A program made the position numbers and the translations under genes. From Myroides phaeus (lineage in GTDB: Bacteria > Bacteroidota > Bacteroidia > Flavobacteriales > Flavobacteriaceae): a DNA stretch of 64,000 nt. The notes under the pieces are model-generated. The model did not search any database and was not told the DNA's origin. It saw only the letters and a list, made by a program, of their open reading frames with translations. The stretch's first letter is position 1, and each line of letters begins with the position of its first letter. Of this stretch, positions 35,486 through 45,293 are shown in pieces. The DNA lies in the NCBI RefSeq assembly GCF_009799805.1, contig NZ_CP047050.1, positions 2,494,001-2,558,000 on the forward strand. Direction: 5' to 3'.

Positions 35486-36769
35486 TTAGATCTTAACTGA
35501 AGCAGGCAATAACATACTGCTAACTTCACCAAAACCTATTCTTACTTCGTCATTCTGACAATATCCTTTCATTGTTACAGTATCGTAGTCGTGAATGAAT
35601 GAACGCGTACTACCATCAGGCATTTCAATTGGTTTTGAACCTGCCCAAGCTAATTCTAACATCGAACCAAAGCTTGAAGGATCTTTTCCTGAAATAGTAC
35701 CAGACCCCATTAAATCACCAGAGTTAATCTTACATCCGTTGATAGTATGGTGTGCCAGTTGCTGACTCATTGTCCAATAAAGATATTTGAAGTTTGAAGT
35801 ACAAATCAGTTTATCTGTACTGTTCTCAGGTTTTAAGTAAACCTCCAGGTTGATGTCAAACGTTTTATTTCCCGTTTGTTGTAAATAGGGAAGAGGTAGC
35901 GGGTTCTGTTCAGGACTAGCCACTCTAAACGGTTCTAAGGCATCAATTGAAATAATCCAAGGAGATATCGAAGATGCAAAGTTCTTAGCTAAAAACGGCC
36001 CTAATGGAACGTATTCCCACGTTTGAATGTCACGTGCGCTCCAGTCATTTAGTAATACCATACCAAAGATGTGTTCTTCCGCATCATCAACCAAAATATT
36101 CTCTCCTAATAAATTAGCGTCTGTAGTAATAAAAGCAGTTTCTAATTCAAAGTCTACACGTTGTGAAGGACCGAAAATAGGAGTCTTTTCACCTTTTGGT
36201 AATGTTTGTCCTACTGGTCTTTTCACATTTACTCCAGACGGAACAATTGTAGAACTTCTACCGTGATATCCTACAGGAATGTGTAACCAGTTTGGCATTA
36301 AAGCATTTTCTGGATCTCTAAACATGATACCAACGTTAGTAGCGTGCTCTTTACTTGAATAGAAGTCTGTATAATCACCTATATAAACAGGTAATTGCAT
36401 TTCCACCTCATTCATATCAAAAATAACAGCCTCTCTGTGCTTTGCATTATTCTTTAAAGCGTCATTATTGTTGTCAAATATATCTGCGATGCGATTTCTA
36501 ACCTCGCGCCAAGTCTTTTTTCCGTTAGAGATGAAGTCATTTAGTGTATCTTGTAAAAACACGTCATCGGTTAATTCAATACCTTTAAAATACCCCAACA
36601 TTTGTAAAGCACTCAAATCAATCGCATAATTTCCAATACGCGTACCTATTGTAATCACGTCGTCTTTGGTAATAAAAACTCCAAAAGGAATATTCTGGAT
36701 TGGAAAATCAGAGTCATTACTTACCTCAAGCCACGTTTTCCTTTTAGGATCATTTGCACTAATTATCAT
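35486..36769 (-). CDS. fahA: Fumarylacetoacetase
   Basis: 427 residues. Last enzyme of tyrosine/phenylalanine breakdown, giving fumarate and acetoacetate. The N-terminal SH3-like domain (1-115) is followed by the catalytic domain: DYTDFYSSKEHATNVG holds the Asp metal ligand and the catalytic His (near residue 137), and HIPVGYHGRSSTIVPSG, VDFELETAF and LLNDWSARDIQTWEY follow. The start at 36769 is preceded by a good -7 element. Divergent from glyA. Confidence 0.95.
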   Translation of the reverse strand: MIISANDPKRKTWLEVSNDSDFPIQNIPFGVFITKDDVITIGTRIGNYAIDLSALQMLGYFKGIELTDDVFLQDTLNDFISNGKKTWREVRNRIADIFDNNNDALKNNAKHREAVIFDMNEVEMQLPVYIGDYTDFYSSKEHATNVGIMFRDPENALMPNWLHIPVGYHGRSSTIVPSGVNVKRPVGQTLPKGEKTPIFGPSQRVDFELETAFITTDANLLGENILVDDAEEHIFGMVLLNDWSARDIQTWEYVPLGPFLAKNFASSISPWIISIDALEPFRVASPEQNPLPLPYLQQTGNKTFDINLEVYLKPENSTDKLICTSNFKYLYWTMSQQLAHHTINGCKINSGDLMGSGTISGKDPSSFGSMLELAWAGSKPIEMPDGSTRSFIHDYDTVTMKGYCQNDEVRIGFGEVSSMLLPASVKI

Positions 36770-36802
36770 AATCGTTTTTTAATTTGTATTAATAGTATAT
36801 AT

Positions 36803-36810
36803 CAAATATA
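36803..36810 (-). promoter_or_regulatory. -7 promoter element of fahA
   Basis: TATATTTG on the minus strand, 34 bp upstream of the ATG; fits TAnnTTTG. Confidence 0.55.
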
Positions 36811-36842
36811 TAATTAAGACTGAAATTAACAAACGATTTTTG

Positions 36843-36850
36843 TACATTTG
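36843..36850 (+). promoter_or_regulatory. -7 promoter element of glyA
   Basis: TACATTTG fits TAnnTTTG, 29 bp upstream of the glyA ATG. Confidence 0.55.
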
Positions 36851-36879
36851 AAAGCAATTTAACGTAACACACAAACTAA

Positions 36880-38154
36880 ATGGCAAGAGACACAGAAATT
36901 TTTGATCTAATTTTAGAAGAGCAAGACAGACAAGTTCATGGTATTGAATTAATTGCATCAGAGAACTTCGTAAGTGAAGATACTATGGAGGCAGCTGGTT
37001 CTTGTTTGACAAATAAATACGCGGAAGGATATCCTAACAAACGCTACTACGGAGGATGTGAAGTAGTTGACGTTGTTGAGCAAATTGCTATTGATAGAGC
37101 AAAAGCTTTATTTGGAGCAGAATACGTAAACGTACAACCACACTCTGGTTCACAAGCAAACACTGAGGTATTTGCAGCGTGTCTTAAACCTGGTGATAAA
37201 ATCTTAGGATTTGACTTATCTCACGGAGGACACTTAACTCACGGTTCACCTGTAAACTTCTCTGGAAAATTATACAACCCTGTATTTTACGGTGTTGAGC
37301 AAGAGACAGGAATGTTGAACTACGACAAGATTCAAGAAATCGCTACTAAAGAGCAACCTAAGTTAATCATTGCTGGTGCTTCTGCTTATTCAAGAGATAT
37401 GGATTTCGAACGTTTCAGAAAAATTGCTGACAGCGTTGGTGCTATCTTAATGGCTGATATTTCTCACCCTGCAGGACTTATTGCTAAAGGTTTATTGAAT
37501 GACCCTGTTCCTCATTGTCATATCATCACGACTACTACTCACAAAACGTTGAGAGGACCTCGTGGAGGAATGATTATGATGGGTAAAGACTTCCCTAATC
37601 CATTTGGAATCAAAACTCCTAAAGGTGAGGTTAGAATGATGTCTTCTTTATTAGACAGTGCTGTTTTCCCTGGAAACCAAGGAGGACCATTAATGCACAT
37701 CATCGCTGCTAAAGCGGTTGCATTTGGTGAAGCGCTTTCTGATGAGTTCTTTAACTATACTTTACAAGTACAAAAGAATGCTAAAGCTATGGCTGAGGCT
37801 TTCGTAAAAAGAGGATATGATATCATCTCTGGTGGTACAGATAACCATATGATGTTAATCGACCTTAGAAACAAAAATATTTCTGGTAAAGATGCTGAAA
37901 ACGCTTTAGTTAAAGCTGAAATTACTGTTAATAAAAATATGGTTCCTTTTGATGACAAATCTCCATTCGTAACTTCAGGTATCCGTATTGGTACGCCTGC
38001 TATTACTACAAGAGGTTTAGTTGAAGCGGATATGGAAACTATCGTTGCTTTAATCGACAAAGTAATTATGAACCACACTGACGAAGCTATCATCGAAGAA
38101 ATTGCTGATCAAGTAAATGAAATGATGGAAGAACGTCCAATGTTTGTATGGTAA
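36880..38154 (+). CDS. glyA: Serine hydroxymethyltransferase
   Basis: 424 residues. PLP enzyme interconverting serine and glycine with tetrahydrofolate, the main source of one-carbon units. The PLP lysine is Lys222 in [25 protein letters not shown] (about 23-32), YPNKRYYGG and the HPAGL loop are also present. Full length, with strong codon bias. Own promoter and terminator. Confidence 0.98.
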   Translation: MARDTEIFDLILEEQDRQVHGIELIASENFVSEDTMEAAGSCLTNKYAEGYPNKRYYGGCEVVDVVEQIAIDRAKALFGAEYVNVQPHSGSQANTEVFAACLKPGDKILGFDLSHGGHLTHGSPVNFSGKLYNPVFYGVEQETGMLNYDKIQEIATKEQPKLIIAGASAYSRDMDFERFRKIADSVGAILMADISHPAGLIAKGLLNDPVPHCHIITTTTHKTLRGPRGGMIMMGKDFPNPFGIKTPKGEVRMMSSLLDSAVFPGNQGGPLMHIIAAKAVAFGEALSDEFFNYTLQVQKNAKAMAEAFVKRGYDIISGGTDNHMMLIDLRNKNISGKDAENALVKAEITVNKNMVPFDDKSPFVTSGIRIGTPAITTRGLVEADMETIVALIDKVIMNHTDEAIIEEIADQVNEMMEERPMFVW

Positions 38155-38176
38155 TAAATTAAGTATTTATATTTTG

Positions 38177-38210
38177 AAAAAGCTACTCAATCCGTTGAGT
38201 AGCTTTTTTT
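38177..38210 (+). terminator. Terminator of glyA
   Basis: AAAAAGCTACTCAA with complement, loop TCCG, then a T run; 22 bp after the stop codon. Confidence 0.9.
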
Positions 38211-38302
38211 ATATTGTTTAGTTATGTATCATACGTAATAAATTATAATACTGTACAAGATATAAAACTGCTATAAGGATTAAAGTAAATCTTTAGAGCA
38301 CT

Positions 38303-38344
38303 ACAAAAAAAAGGGCTGTTTTGAAAACTCAAAACAGCCCTTTT
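38303..38344 (-). terminator. Terminator of the six-gene minus-strand operon
   Basis: Perfect 16-bp inverted repeat AAAAGGGCTGTTTTGA with complement, 4-base loop, T run in the minus direction. Lies 20 bp past the thioesterase stop codon. Confidence 0.92.
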
Positions 38345-38364
38345 ATACTATAATATCAAATTAA

Positions 38365-39099
38365 TTATTCAATGATGCATTGAAAACTAATCTGATCTTC
38401 TTTGTTTTTAATCATATAATGATTGCTATTACCCTCTGCTTGGAATACAGAATACTCTTCTTTGAAGCGCAATTCCTTTTGAAAAACCATATCAACTACT
38501 TTTATAGAGTCAATATTGATATCATTCATTTTAACGGCATCTACAATCCACTCTAAGTATTTAATATTGGTTACGTGATTTACCATATCTAAATCAGAAT
38601 ACTGCACTTGTGAATCAACTAACTTATCTAAGGCTTCAGGCTTTCCATATTTGAAAAACTCTCCATCTATACCCTTTTTATCTGTGTATTTGATAAAGTG
38701 ATCGTGTGGTAGTGTCATCATTTCAGGACGACGTCTAACCGTATTCAAAATTACCCAAAGCGAACTTGCCCCAGCTACTTTCTCATCTCCAATGAACACT
38801 TCAAAATTTCTAACAGAGCGAATACCATCTAATTTCTCAATCCACGTAACAACTCTAATCTCTTCCTGCCATTTAGGAACTCTTGTTATCTCAACCCTGA
38901 ATTTGTTTACAACCCAAGCTTGGTTAACGGTTTGTAAGTCCCAAAAACTAATTCCTCCTAAAACTGAATGCTGAGCAGATGCAATCTGTATTAACTTACA
39001 GAAATCAACAATATTAAGGTTTCCTTCAGTATCGCAATCAAAATAATCAACTATAAAGCGTTGCTCATAAATAGATGTAAAAGTAGGAGAAATAGGCAT
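38365..39099 (-). CDS. Acyl-ACP thioesterase, FatA/FatB-like
   Basis: 244 residues forming two hotdog domains (about 1-135 and 150-244). Releases fatty acids from acyl-carrier protein. Features: YEQRFIVDYFDCD start, SAQHSVLGGISF, WVVNKFRVEITRVPKWQEEI and, in the second domain, YSDLDMVNHVTNIKYLEWIVDA, which carries the conserved Asn-His of the active site. Last gene of the operon; it begins one base after the miaA stop codon. Confidence 0.88.
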   Translation of the reverse strand: MPISPTFTSIYEQRFIVDYFDCDTEGNLNIVDFCKLIQIASAQHSVLGGISFWDLQTVNQAWVVNKFRVEITRVPKWQEEIRVVTWIEKLDGIRSVRNFEVFIGDEKVAGASSLWVILNTVRRRPEMMTLPHDHFIKYTDKKGIDGEFFKYGKPEALDKLVDSQVQYSDLDMVNHVTNIKYLEWIVDAVKMNDINIDSIKVVDMVFQKELRFKEEYSVFQAEGNSNHYMIKNKEDQISFQCIIE

Positions 39100-39100
39100 A

Positions 39101-40018
39101 TTAGTTCATTTTTAGGTTTATAGCATCAATAATCTTTTCAGTAGGAGTAAGGTAATTAAACCAGGCAACTCCATCTGTGCGTTTAAACCAAGTTATCTGT
39201 CTTTTAGCAAAACGGCGTGTATTCTTTTTTATTTCTTCAATAGCGAAATCTAAATCGTACTCTTTGTCGAAATACGCAAATAATTCGCGGTATCCCACAG
39301 TTTGTAACGCATTTATTGCTCTATGTGGATACATCTCAGCTGCTTCTTTCAGCAAACCTTTCTCCATCATGATATCAACACGCTTATTGATTCTATTGTA
39401 CATTTCTTCTCTATCTGCCTCCAATCCGACAACAATAGGAGTGAAGTTACGCGTATTCTCTTTCTTGTTTAAAAACGATGAATAAGGTTGTCCTGTACCA
39501 ATACAAATCTCTAAAGCACGTGTAACACGTTGTGGATTATCAATAGCTACTTTTTCATAGTGTACAGGATCTAACTCCTTCAACATCTCTTGTAAGTACA
39601 CTAATCCCTTTTCAGCTAAGTCTTTGTTTAAACCCTCGCGTATAGCCGGATCAACATCTGGAAACTCGTCTAAACCATTTAAAACAGCATTCACAAATAA
39701 ACCAGAACCACCCACCATTACTTGAACGGGATTCTCCTTAAACAATTCGTTTAACTTCACAATAGCATCTCGCTCAAAATCCCCAACAGAATAAGAAGTT
39801 TCAATACTAATATTTTGTATAAAATGATGCTTTGCAGCCTTTAATTCATCTTCTGTTGGAACAGCAGTTCCTATAGCCATTTCTTTATAAAACTGGCGAC
39901 TATCACACGAGATGATATCACAGTTAAAATGATTAGCTATTTTAATTCCTAAAGCCGTTTTTCCAATAGCAGTAGGACCTATAACTACAATTAAATAATT
40001 CTTATTTTCCGTAAACAT
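39101..40018 (-). CDS. miaA: tRNA dimethylallyltransferase
   Basis: 305 residues. Adds dimethylallyl to A37 of tRNAs reading UNN codons. Walker A-type GPTAIGKTALG is near residues 14-24; CDSRQFYKEMAIGTAVPTEDE and MVGGSGLFVNAVLNGLD follow, and the C-terminal RFAKRQITWFKR motif is present. The ATG at 40018 overlaps the end of the channel gene by 17 bp, so translation is probably coupled. Confidence 0.96.
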   Translation of the reverse strand: MFTENKNYLIVVIGPTAIGKTALGIKIANHFNCDIISCDSRQFYKEMAIGTAVPTEDELKAAKHHFIQNISIETSYSVGDFERDAIVKLNELFKENPVQVMVGGSGLFVNAVLNGLDEFPDVDPAIREGLNKDLAEKGLVYLQEMLKELDPVHYEKVAIDNPQRVTRALEICIGTGQPYSSFLNKKENTRNFTPIVVGLEADREEMYNRINKRVDIMMEKGLLKEAAEMYPHRAINALQTVGYRELFAYFDKEYDLDFAIEEIKKNTRRFAKRQITWFKRTDGVAWFNYLTPTEKIIDAINLKMN

Positions 40019-40853
40019 CTCCTAATTTTTGACCGCAGTTATAACAGTAGTTAGCATCCTCATCATAAATGGTAGTAGTACAAGAAGAACAGTTTCTTCT
40101 TTTCTTAGCATCTAATCTATTTCGTTTAATATTTGAAAACTCAGCTGTTACAATTCCTGTTGGCACGGCGATGATACCGTAACCCATAATCATAATCAAA
40201 GAAGCAATCATCTGACCTAAGGTACTTTGTGGAGCAATATCTCCATATCCTACCGTTGTCATCGTAACGATACACCAATAAATACTACGCGGAATACTAC
40301 TAAAGCCACTATCTTTTCCTTCAATTACATACATCAAGGCTCCTAATAAAATAGAAACAACCAAAATGAAGTAAACGAATACAATAATCTTAGTTCTACT
40401 TGCTTTAATCGCCAACTTTAAATGTGATTCTTGTCCGATATAAGGTACTAAGTTTAGAATACCAAATAAACGAAGTAAACGCAGTGCTCTTACTACTGTA
40501 AGCACACGTGAACCAGGTATAAAGAACGACAAATACATCGGTAGAATAGATATTAAATCCACAATACCATAGAAACTAAAAATATACCTTAACGGCTTTT
40601 TATTACATAAAATTCGAAGAGCATATTCTAAAGAGAAGAAAACTGTAATAACCCACTCACAGATCAGAAGTCCTTTATGGTGTTTTAAATCATAACTCTC
40701 AATTGACTCAAGCATTACCAATAAAACACTCAATAGGATTACTCCTAAAAGTGCAAGGTCAAACAATTTACCCGCAAAAGTATTAGAACCATAAATAATG
40801 ATATAAATCTTCTGCTTTAAAATATCCCATTTGTTTTTTAATCTCCGTCTCAC
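40002..40853 (-). CDS. Six-helix potassium channel with C-terminal zinc ribbon
   Basis: 283 residues. Six membrane helices: S1-S3 between about 27 and 110, an S4-like helix with regularly spaced Arg (RVLTVVRALRLLRLFG, about 116-131), S5, the filter TVGYGD at residues 200-205 and S6. It is a voltage-gated K+ channel homologue (ion_trans family). Unusually, the tail (about 255-280) has CSSC and CYNCG, a zinc-ribbon-like pair that may be a cytoplasmic regulatory module. Overlaps miaA by 17 bp. Confidence 0.92.
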   Translation of the reverse strand: MRRRLKNKWDILKQKIYIIIYGSNTFAGKLFDLALLGVILLSVLLVMLESIESYDLKHHKGLLICEWVITVFFSLEYALRILCNKKPLRYIFSFYGIVDLISILPMYLSFFIPGSRVLTVVRALRLLRLFGILNLVPYIGQESHLKLAIKASRTKIIVFVYFILVVSILLGALMYVIEGKDSGFSSIPRSIYWCIVTMTTVGYGDIAPQSTLGQMIASLIMIMGYGIIAVPTGIVTAEFSNIKRNRLDAKKRRNCSSCTTTIYDEDANYCYNCGQKLGDVYGK

Positions 40854-40865
40854 TAATAATAGTTT

Positions 40866-42215
40866 TTAATAGTGTATTAATTTATAACCAACTTTCTTAT
40901 TCAAATAGTTCAGAATGATATTGCGATTATTTCTATTAAAAGAAATGGGCGTTAAGTTCGCAGCAATACGTCCTGGATCATTTACCTGATAATTCAAGTT
41001 AAAAAAGCAAAAACCACTTAGTTTACCCATTGCTAAGGCAACAGCACTTTTCTCGTCTACTTTTCTTCCCTTGTCAATTATCAATAGATTGTGATCATCA
41101 ATATTATACGTATTCAACAAAGAGGTAACTTGCATATTATATTCTTCAAATGTCATCTCTAAAGTATCTGAGAAATTCTCTTCCGTTACTTTATTTGATT
41201 TTTTTTCATAAATAAAATCTACAAATGGTTGCACTTCATCCTTACTAAATACCTTAGTAATAAACTTACGTGCTTCATTAGGAGAAGTAAAAGCCATTAA
41301 GTTTTTCTTTCTTCCATCTGTTTTTTCAATTGCCAAATAAACAAAACCAGCTTGATTATATTTCAAGTACAAAGAGTAGGGGAATACACTCTTCTTTGCC
41401 ACTTTATTATACCTCGGTTTATTTACTGCAATTTCCTCAGCCTCTTTTAATAGTGCAATCAACTCATTTCCTGTTTTTTCAAAAGTAACAGTATATGTTT
41501 CTTGCTGAACCTTTTTAAACGTAGGAGAATTACTTGTAAAGTGTTGCAACACCTTCTTCTTAATATTCCTACTTTTTCCGATATAAATAATCTTCCCTAA
41601 GTTGTCGTGTATATAGTAAATACCAACATTTGAAGGCAATGTATCTACAATATCTAAGAACTTCGGATTCAAGCCTACTTTTATATCAGACTTAATCATA
41701 GAAGTTAAGATTGTCTTTTCGTGATCTTTAGATAATAATAACTCAAACAATTTAACCGTAGCAGAGGCATCACCACTTGCTCTATGTCTATCAGCAATAG
41801 GAATACCTAAAGAACGCACCAATTTTCCCAAACTATACGACTGCATATCTGGTAAAAGCTTCTGAGACAATTCGACTGTACACAAAGTATTGCGAGCATA
41901 ATCATATCCTAAACGCCTGAATTCATTGCGAATAACACGGTAATCAAACTCAGCATTATGTGCTACAATAACACAATTCTCTGTTATCTCAATAATACGC
42001 TTAGCCACCTCATAAAACTTAGGTGCTAATCGCAGCATTGCGTTGTTGATTCCCGTTAGTTTCACAACAAACGGTTGAATTTCCTTCTCTGGATTTACTA
42101 AACTGATAAACTGATCTACAATTTGATTACCATCAAACTTGTAGATTGCAATCTCTGTGATTCCCTCTTCATTAAACTGCCCACCAGTAGTTTCTATATC
42201 TAAAATCGCGTACAA
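40866..42215 (-). CDS. DnaQ-type 3'-5' exonuclease fused to a GIY-YIG domain
   Basis: 449 residues. Residues 1-165 are a DEDDh exonuclease like Pol III epsilon (DIETTGG at 4-10; VAHNAEFDYRV; HRASGDASA with the final acidic residue). Residues about 195-275 are a UvrC/Cho-like GIY-YIG endonuclease domain (VGIYYIHDNLGKIIYIGKSR). A C-terminal region of about 170 residues has no known domain. The same fusion is known in actinobacteria and Bacteroidota and is thought to act in DNA repair. Lies between the channel gene (12 bp) and yggS (17 bp). Confidence 0.92.
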   Translation of the reverse strand: MYAILDIETTGGQFNEEGITEIAIYKFDGNQIVDQFISLVNPEKEIQPFVVKLTGINNAMLRLAPKFYEVAKRIIEITENCVIVAHNAEFDYRVIRNEFRRLGYDYARNTLCTVELSQKLLPDMQSYSLGKLVRSLGIPIADRHRASGDASATVKLFELLLSKDHEKTILTSMIKSDIKVGLNPKFLDIVDTLPSNVGIYYIHDNLGKIIYIGKSRNIKKKVLQHFTSNSPTFKKVQQETYTVTFEKTGNELIALLKEAEEIAVNKPRYNKVAKKSVFPYSLYLKYNQAGFVYLAIEKTDGRKKNLMAFTSPNEARKFITKVFSKDEVQPFVDFIYEKKSNKVTEENFSDTLEMTFEEYNMQVTSLLNTYNIDDHNLLIIDKGRKVDEKSAVALAMGKLSGFCFFNLNYQVNDPGRIAANLTPISFNRNNRNIILNYLNKKVGYKLIHY

Positions 42216-42232
42216 CTTATTCTCTCTATTTA

Positions 42233-42904
42233 TTAATAATTACGACTTCCAAAAATGTTACTTCCAATTCTAACCATCGTACTTCCACATTCTATTGCAA
42301 TAGGATAATCGTTACTCATTCCCATTGATACTGTTTGCAACTCCACGTTATCCATCTCGTTGTAATACATTTTACAATGGTCAAAAGTTTCTTTCAAAGA
42401 AGTAAACTCTCTTTTCACTTCTTCCTGATCATCAGTAAAAGTAGCCATACCCATAAGTCCCACTATTTTCACATTCTCAAGAGCTTCGAATTCTTCACTT
42501 GAAAAGATATCGTCTAATTCATTTTGGTCAAGTCCAAACTTTGTTTCTTCTTGTGCAATAAACACTTGTAGCAAACAATTAATAACGCGGTTATTGCTCT
42601 TTGCTTGTTTATTGATTTCTTTTAACAACTTAAAACTATCAACCCCGTGAATCAACGAAACAAAAGGCGCCATATATTTCACCTTATTACGTTGCACGTG
42701 GCCAATCATATGCCACTCAATATCTTTTGGAAGAGCCTCATACTTTTCCGTCATCTCTTGAATCTTATTCTCACCAAAAATTCTTTGTCCTGCTTCATAA
42801 GCTTCTAAAATATCCTCATTAGGTTTAGTTTTAGAAACAGCTACAAGCGTAACGTGTGCAGGTAAAGCCCCTTTAACGTGTTTTAAATTCTGTGTAATAG
42901 ACAT
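42233..42904 (-). CDS. PLP homeostasis protein, YggS/PLPBP family
   Basis: 223 residues. Binds pyridoxal phosphate and controls its free level; no enzyme activity. The PLP lysine is in LVAVSKTKPNED (about residue 25). Other motifs: FGENKIQEM, WHMIGHVQRNKVKY, GLMGMATFTDD and the C-terminal SMGMSNDYPIAIECGSTMVRIG. TIM-barrel length is normal. Fourth-last gene of the operon, 12 bp from DUF1015. Confidence 0.95.
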   Translation of the reverse strand: MSITQNLKHVKGALPAHVTLVAVSKTKPNEDILEAYEAGQRIFGENKIQEMTEKYEALPKDIEWHMIGHVQRNKVKYMAPFVSLIHGVDSFKLLKEINKQAKSNNRVINCLLQVFIAQEETKFGLDQNELDDIFSSEEFEALENVKIVGLMGMATFTDDQEEVKREFTSLKETFDHCKMYYNEMDNVELQTVSMGMSNDYPIAIECGSTMVRIGSNIFGSRNY

Positions 42905-42916
42905 AATCTTTTTATT

Positions 42917-44134
42917 TTAAATTTCATAAATAAGCAACCCGTTCATAAACTTCGGCTCTATATATGTACTCTTAGGAGGCATAATAAGTTCGTTATTAGC
43001 AACCTCTTTAATCTCTTCAACATTAGTAGGGTAGAGCATAAAACCAACTTCATATTCACCATCATCTACTAATTCTTTGATATTTACGATCGACTCATTA
43101 CCAGGAACATAGTCAATTCTTGCATCATTACGCAAGTCGTCTAATCCTAAAATAGGGTGTAGCACTTCATCATATAAAATCTGTGCATCCAATTGTTGTA
43201 ATATATCAGACGTTTCTTTCACTTCCTTCAATTTCAAAGCATAGAAATCTCCATCTAAATACATACCAAACTCCATCTTTTTGGTTGGTTTCCACAATTG
43301 TTGCTCCTTATTTTCAACAACAAACTTCTCTTGTAACAAGGCTAAGAATTCCTCTTTTGTATGATTATTCAAATCGTGGATAATTCTGTTAAACTCATAA
43401 ATCTTAATATTGTTTTCCGCAATTAAGAAAGTCATAACAGAGTTGTCGTGTCCTTGAGGATTGTCTTTGTGCTCCGTCTGCAACAATTCAGCAGAAGCAC
43501 AACGGTGATGTCCGTCTGCAATATAGATTTCATCCACTTTATCAAACTGTTGACACAACCAACTGATGTCCGTGTCCTCATCAATCTTCCAAATAGTATG
43601 GCGTTCCTTTGTAACCGTAGTAAAGTCATACAAAGGTTTATTCGCTTTGTGATTAGTAATCCACTGATCAATATCTTTCTGATCAGGGTACATCATCAAT
43701 ACAGGCTCTGTGTTAAATCTACTGTGGTATAAATACTCTTTAAACAATTTAACCCTGTATTCCAGTGTATCCTCGTGTTTTTTAATCACATTACTCTGAT
43801 AATCCTCAATAGAAGTACCCGCCACAATACCCGTAAATTGCCATGATTTAGTAGTTATCTGATATAAGTAAAAGATAGGCTTATCCTCCGTTACAAGAAT
43901 ACCTTCTTTTTTAAAATCCTTTAGCTTTGCAGCCACCATTTTAAACCTCTTATCATACGTAACTTTCTGAGGATTAACATAAGCAGGGTTCAACACGTGT
44001 AAAAAAGAATACGGGTTGTAATCTAATAAATACGCTATTTCCACTGCATTGTAGTCCTCAAAAGATCTACAACTAACCAAACCAACTTTATCACGCGTAG
44101 GGCGCAAACCTTTAAAAGGGATAATCTTTGCCAT
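42917..44134 (-). CDS. DUF1015 family protein
   Basis: 405 residues. Starts IIPFKGLRPTRDKVGLV and carries the family hallmark IADGHHRCASA (about residues 200-210). Family members occur with serine and phosphoserine metabolism genes, and SerK-like kinase activity (ADP-dependent serine kinase, distant relative) is known for some. Here the role is unproven. First gene of the six-gene operon that also encodes YggS, an exonuclease, a channel, MiaA and a thioesterase. Confidence 0.88.
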   Translation of the reverse strand: MAKIIPFKGLRPTRDKVGLVSCRSFEDYNAVEIAYLLDYNPYSFLHVLNPAYVNPQKVTYDKRFKMVAAKLKDFKKEGILVTEDKPIFYLYQITTKSWQFTGIVAGTSIEDYQSNVIKKHEDTLEYRVKLFKEYLYHSRFNTEPVLMMYPDQKDIDQWITNHKANKPLYDFTTVTKERHTIWKIDEDTDISWLCQQFDKVDEIYIADGHHRCASAELLQTEHKDNPQGHDNSVMTFLIAENNIKIYEFNRIIHDLNNHTKEEFLALLQEKFVVENKEQQLWKPTKKMEFGMYLDGDFYALKLKEVKETSDILQQLDAQILYDEVLHPILGLDDLRNDARIDYVPGNESIVNIKELVDDGEYEVGFMLYPTNVEEIKEVANNELIMPPKSTYIEPKFMNGLLIYEI

Positions 44135-44377
44135 TCTAATATGGTATCAAAAATATTAAACCCAAACTGCACAACAGATCTTTTTACCGGTAGTTAGAAA
44201 TACTTTACAGTTGCTCCTAAGCTAATCAGAAATAAGGGGTTATCTCTATTTAGCCGTAACAACTACCAAGCATCACAATCTCACCTATACATCTCCTGTG
44301 CAATTTGGGTTAAAGAGTGTCTGACCAAGGCAAACACTCTTCTGTTTTATAAATTATTTTGTTTCTTCAATTCTTAC

Positions 44378-45265
44378 TTAAGAAAACATTTTAGCTACTT
44401 TCTCAGCCTTTTTGCTTTCACTGTAATCGTAAAATCCTTCACCAGATTTCACACCTAATTTACCTGCCATTACCATATTTACTAACAATGGACAAGGTGC
44501 GTATTTAGGATTTTTAAATCCGTCATACATTACGTTTAAGATAGATAAACAAACATCAAGACCAATAAAGTCAGCTAATTGTAATGGTCCCATTGGGTGA
44601 GCCATACCTAACTTCATTACTGTATCTATTTCCTCTACACCAGCTACACCATTATAAAGTGTTTCAATAGCCTCGTTAATCATTGGCATTAAAATACGAT
44701 TAGCTACAAATCCTGGGTAGTCATTTACCTCAGTAGGTACTTTATCTAAAGCCTTAGACAAGTCCATTATTTTCTTTGTAACCTCGTCAGAAGTATTGTA
44801 ACCTCTAATAATTTCAACCAATTTCATAATAGGCACTGGGTTCATAAAGTGCATACCAATCACTCGCTCTGGATTTTTAACCACAGAAGCAATCTGAGTA
44901 ATAGAGATAGAAGAAGTGTTAGACGCCAAAATAACGTTCTCATCACAAACTTCACTCAATTGTTTAAATATATTAAGTTTTAATTGTACGTTTTCAGTAG
45001 CAGCTTCTACAACTAAGTCAGCGTTAACCACACCATCTTTTACATCTGTAAAAGTAACTATGTTTTCAATAGTAGCTTTTTTATCAGCTTCAGTAATTGT
45101 TCCTTTAGAAATCATACGATCTAAGTTTTTCAAGATTGTATTCATTCCTCTTTCAATCGCTTTATCAGAGATATCAATTAAAAGAACTTTGAAACCTTTT
45201 TGAGCAAAAGTATGAGCAATACCATTCCCCATAGTTCCTGCACCAATAACGGCAATATTTTTCAT
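44378..45265 (-). CDS. 3-hydroxybutyryl-CoA dehydrogenase
   Basis: 295 residues. NAD(P)-dependent oxidation/reduction of 3-hydroxyacyl-CoA/acetoacetyl-CoA. Rossmann motif IGAGTMGNGIAHTFAQKG (about 5-22), ASNTSSISIT, and HFMNPVPIMKLVE with the catalytic His near residue 140, then the helical C-terminal domain (YPGFVANRILMPMINEA). Resembles clostridial Hbd/PaaH-type enzymes. Lies 28 bp after the Gfo/Idh/MocA gene and is probably co-transcribed with it. A G-C-poor hairpin lies beyond its stop codon (44313-44341). Confidence 0.93.
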   Translation of the reverse strand: MKNIAVIGAGTMGNGIAHTFAQKGFKVLLIDISDKAIERGMNTILKNLDRMISKGTITEADKKATIENIVTFTDVKDGVVNADLVVEAATENVQLKLNIFKQLSEVCDENVILASNTSSISITQIASVVKNPERVIGMHFMNPVPIMKLVEIIRGYNTSDEVTKKIMDLSKALDKVPTEVNDYPGFVANRILMPMINEAIETLYNGVAGVEEIDTVMKLGMAHPMGPLQLADFIGLDVCLSILNVMYDGFKNPKYAPCPLLVNMVMAGKLGVKSGEGFYDYSESKKAEKVAKMFS

Positions 45266-45293
45266 AATGATTGTTTTTAGTTTTTAGTTAATA

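Noticed and set aside
44313..44341. Hairpin (AAGAGTGT and complement) downstream of the 3-hydroxybutyryl-CoA dehydrogenase gene.
   Set aside because: No T run follows in the minus direction, so it is too weak to list as a terminator.
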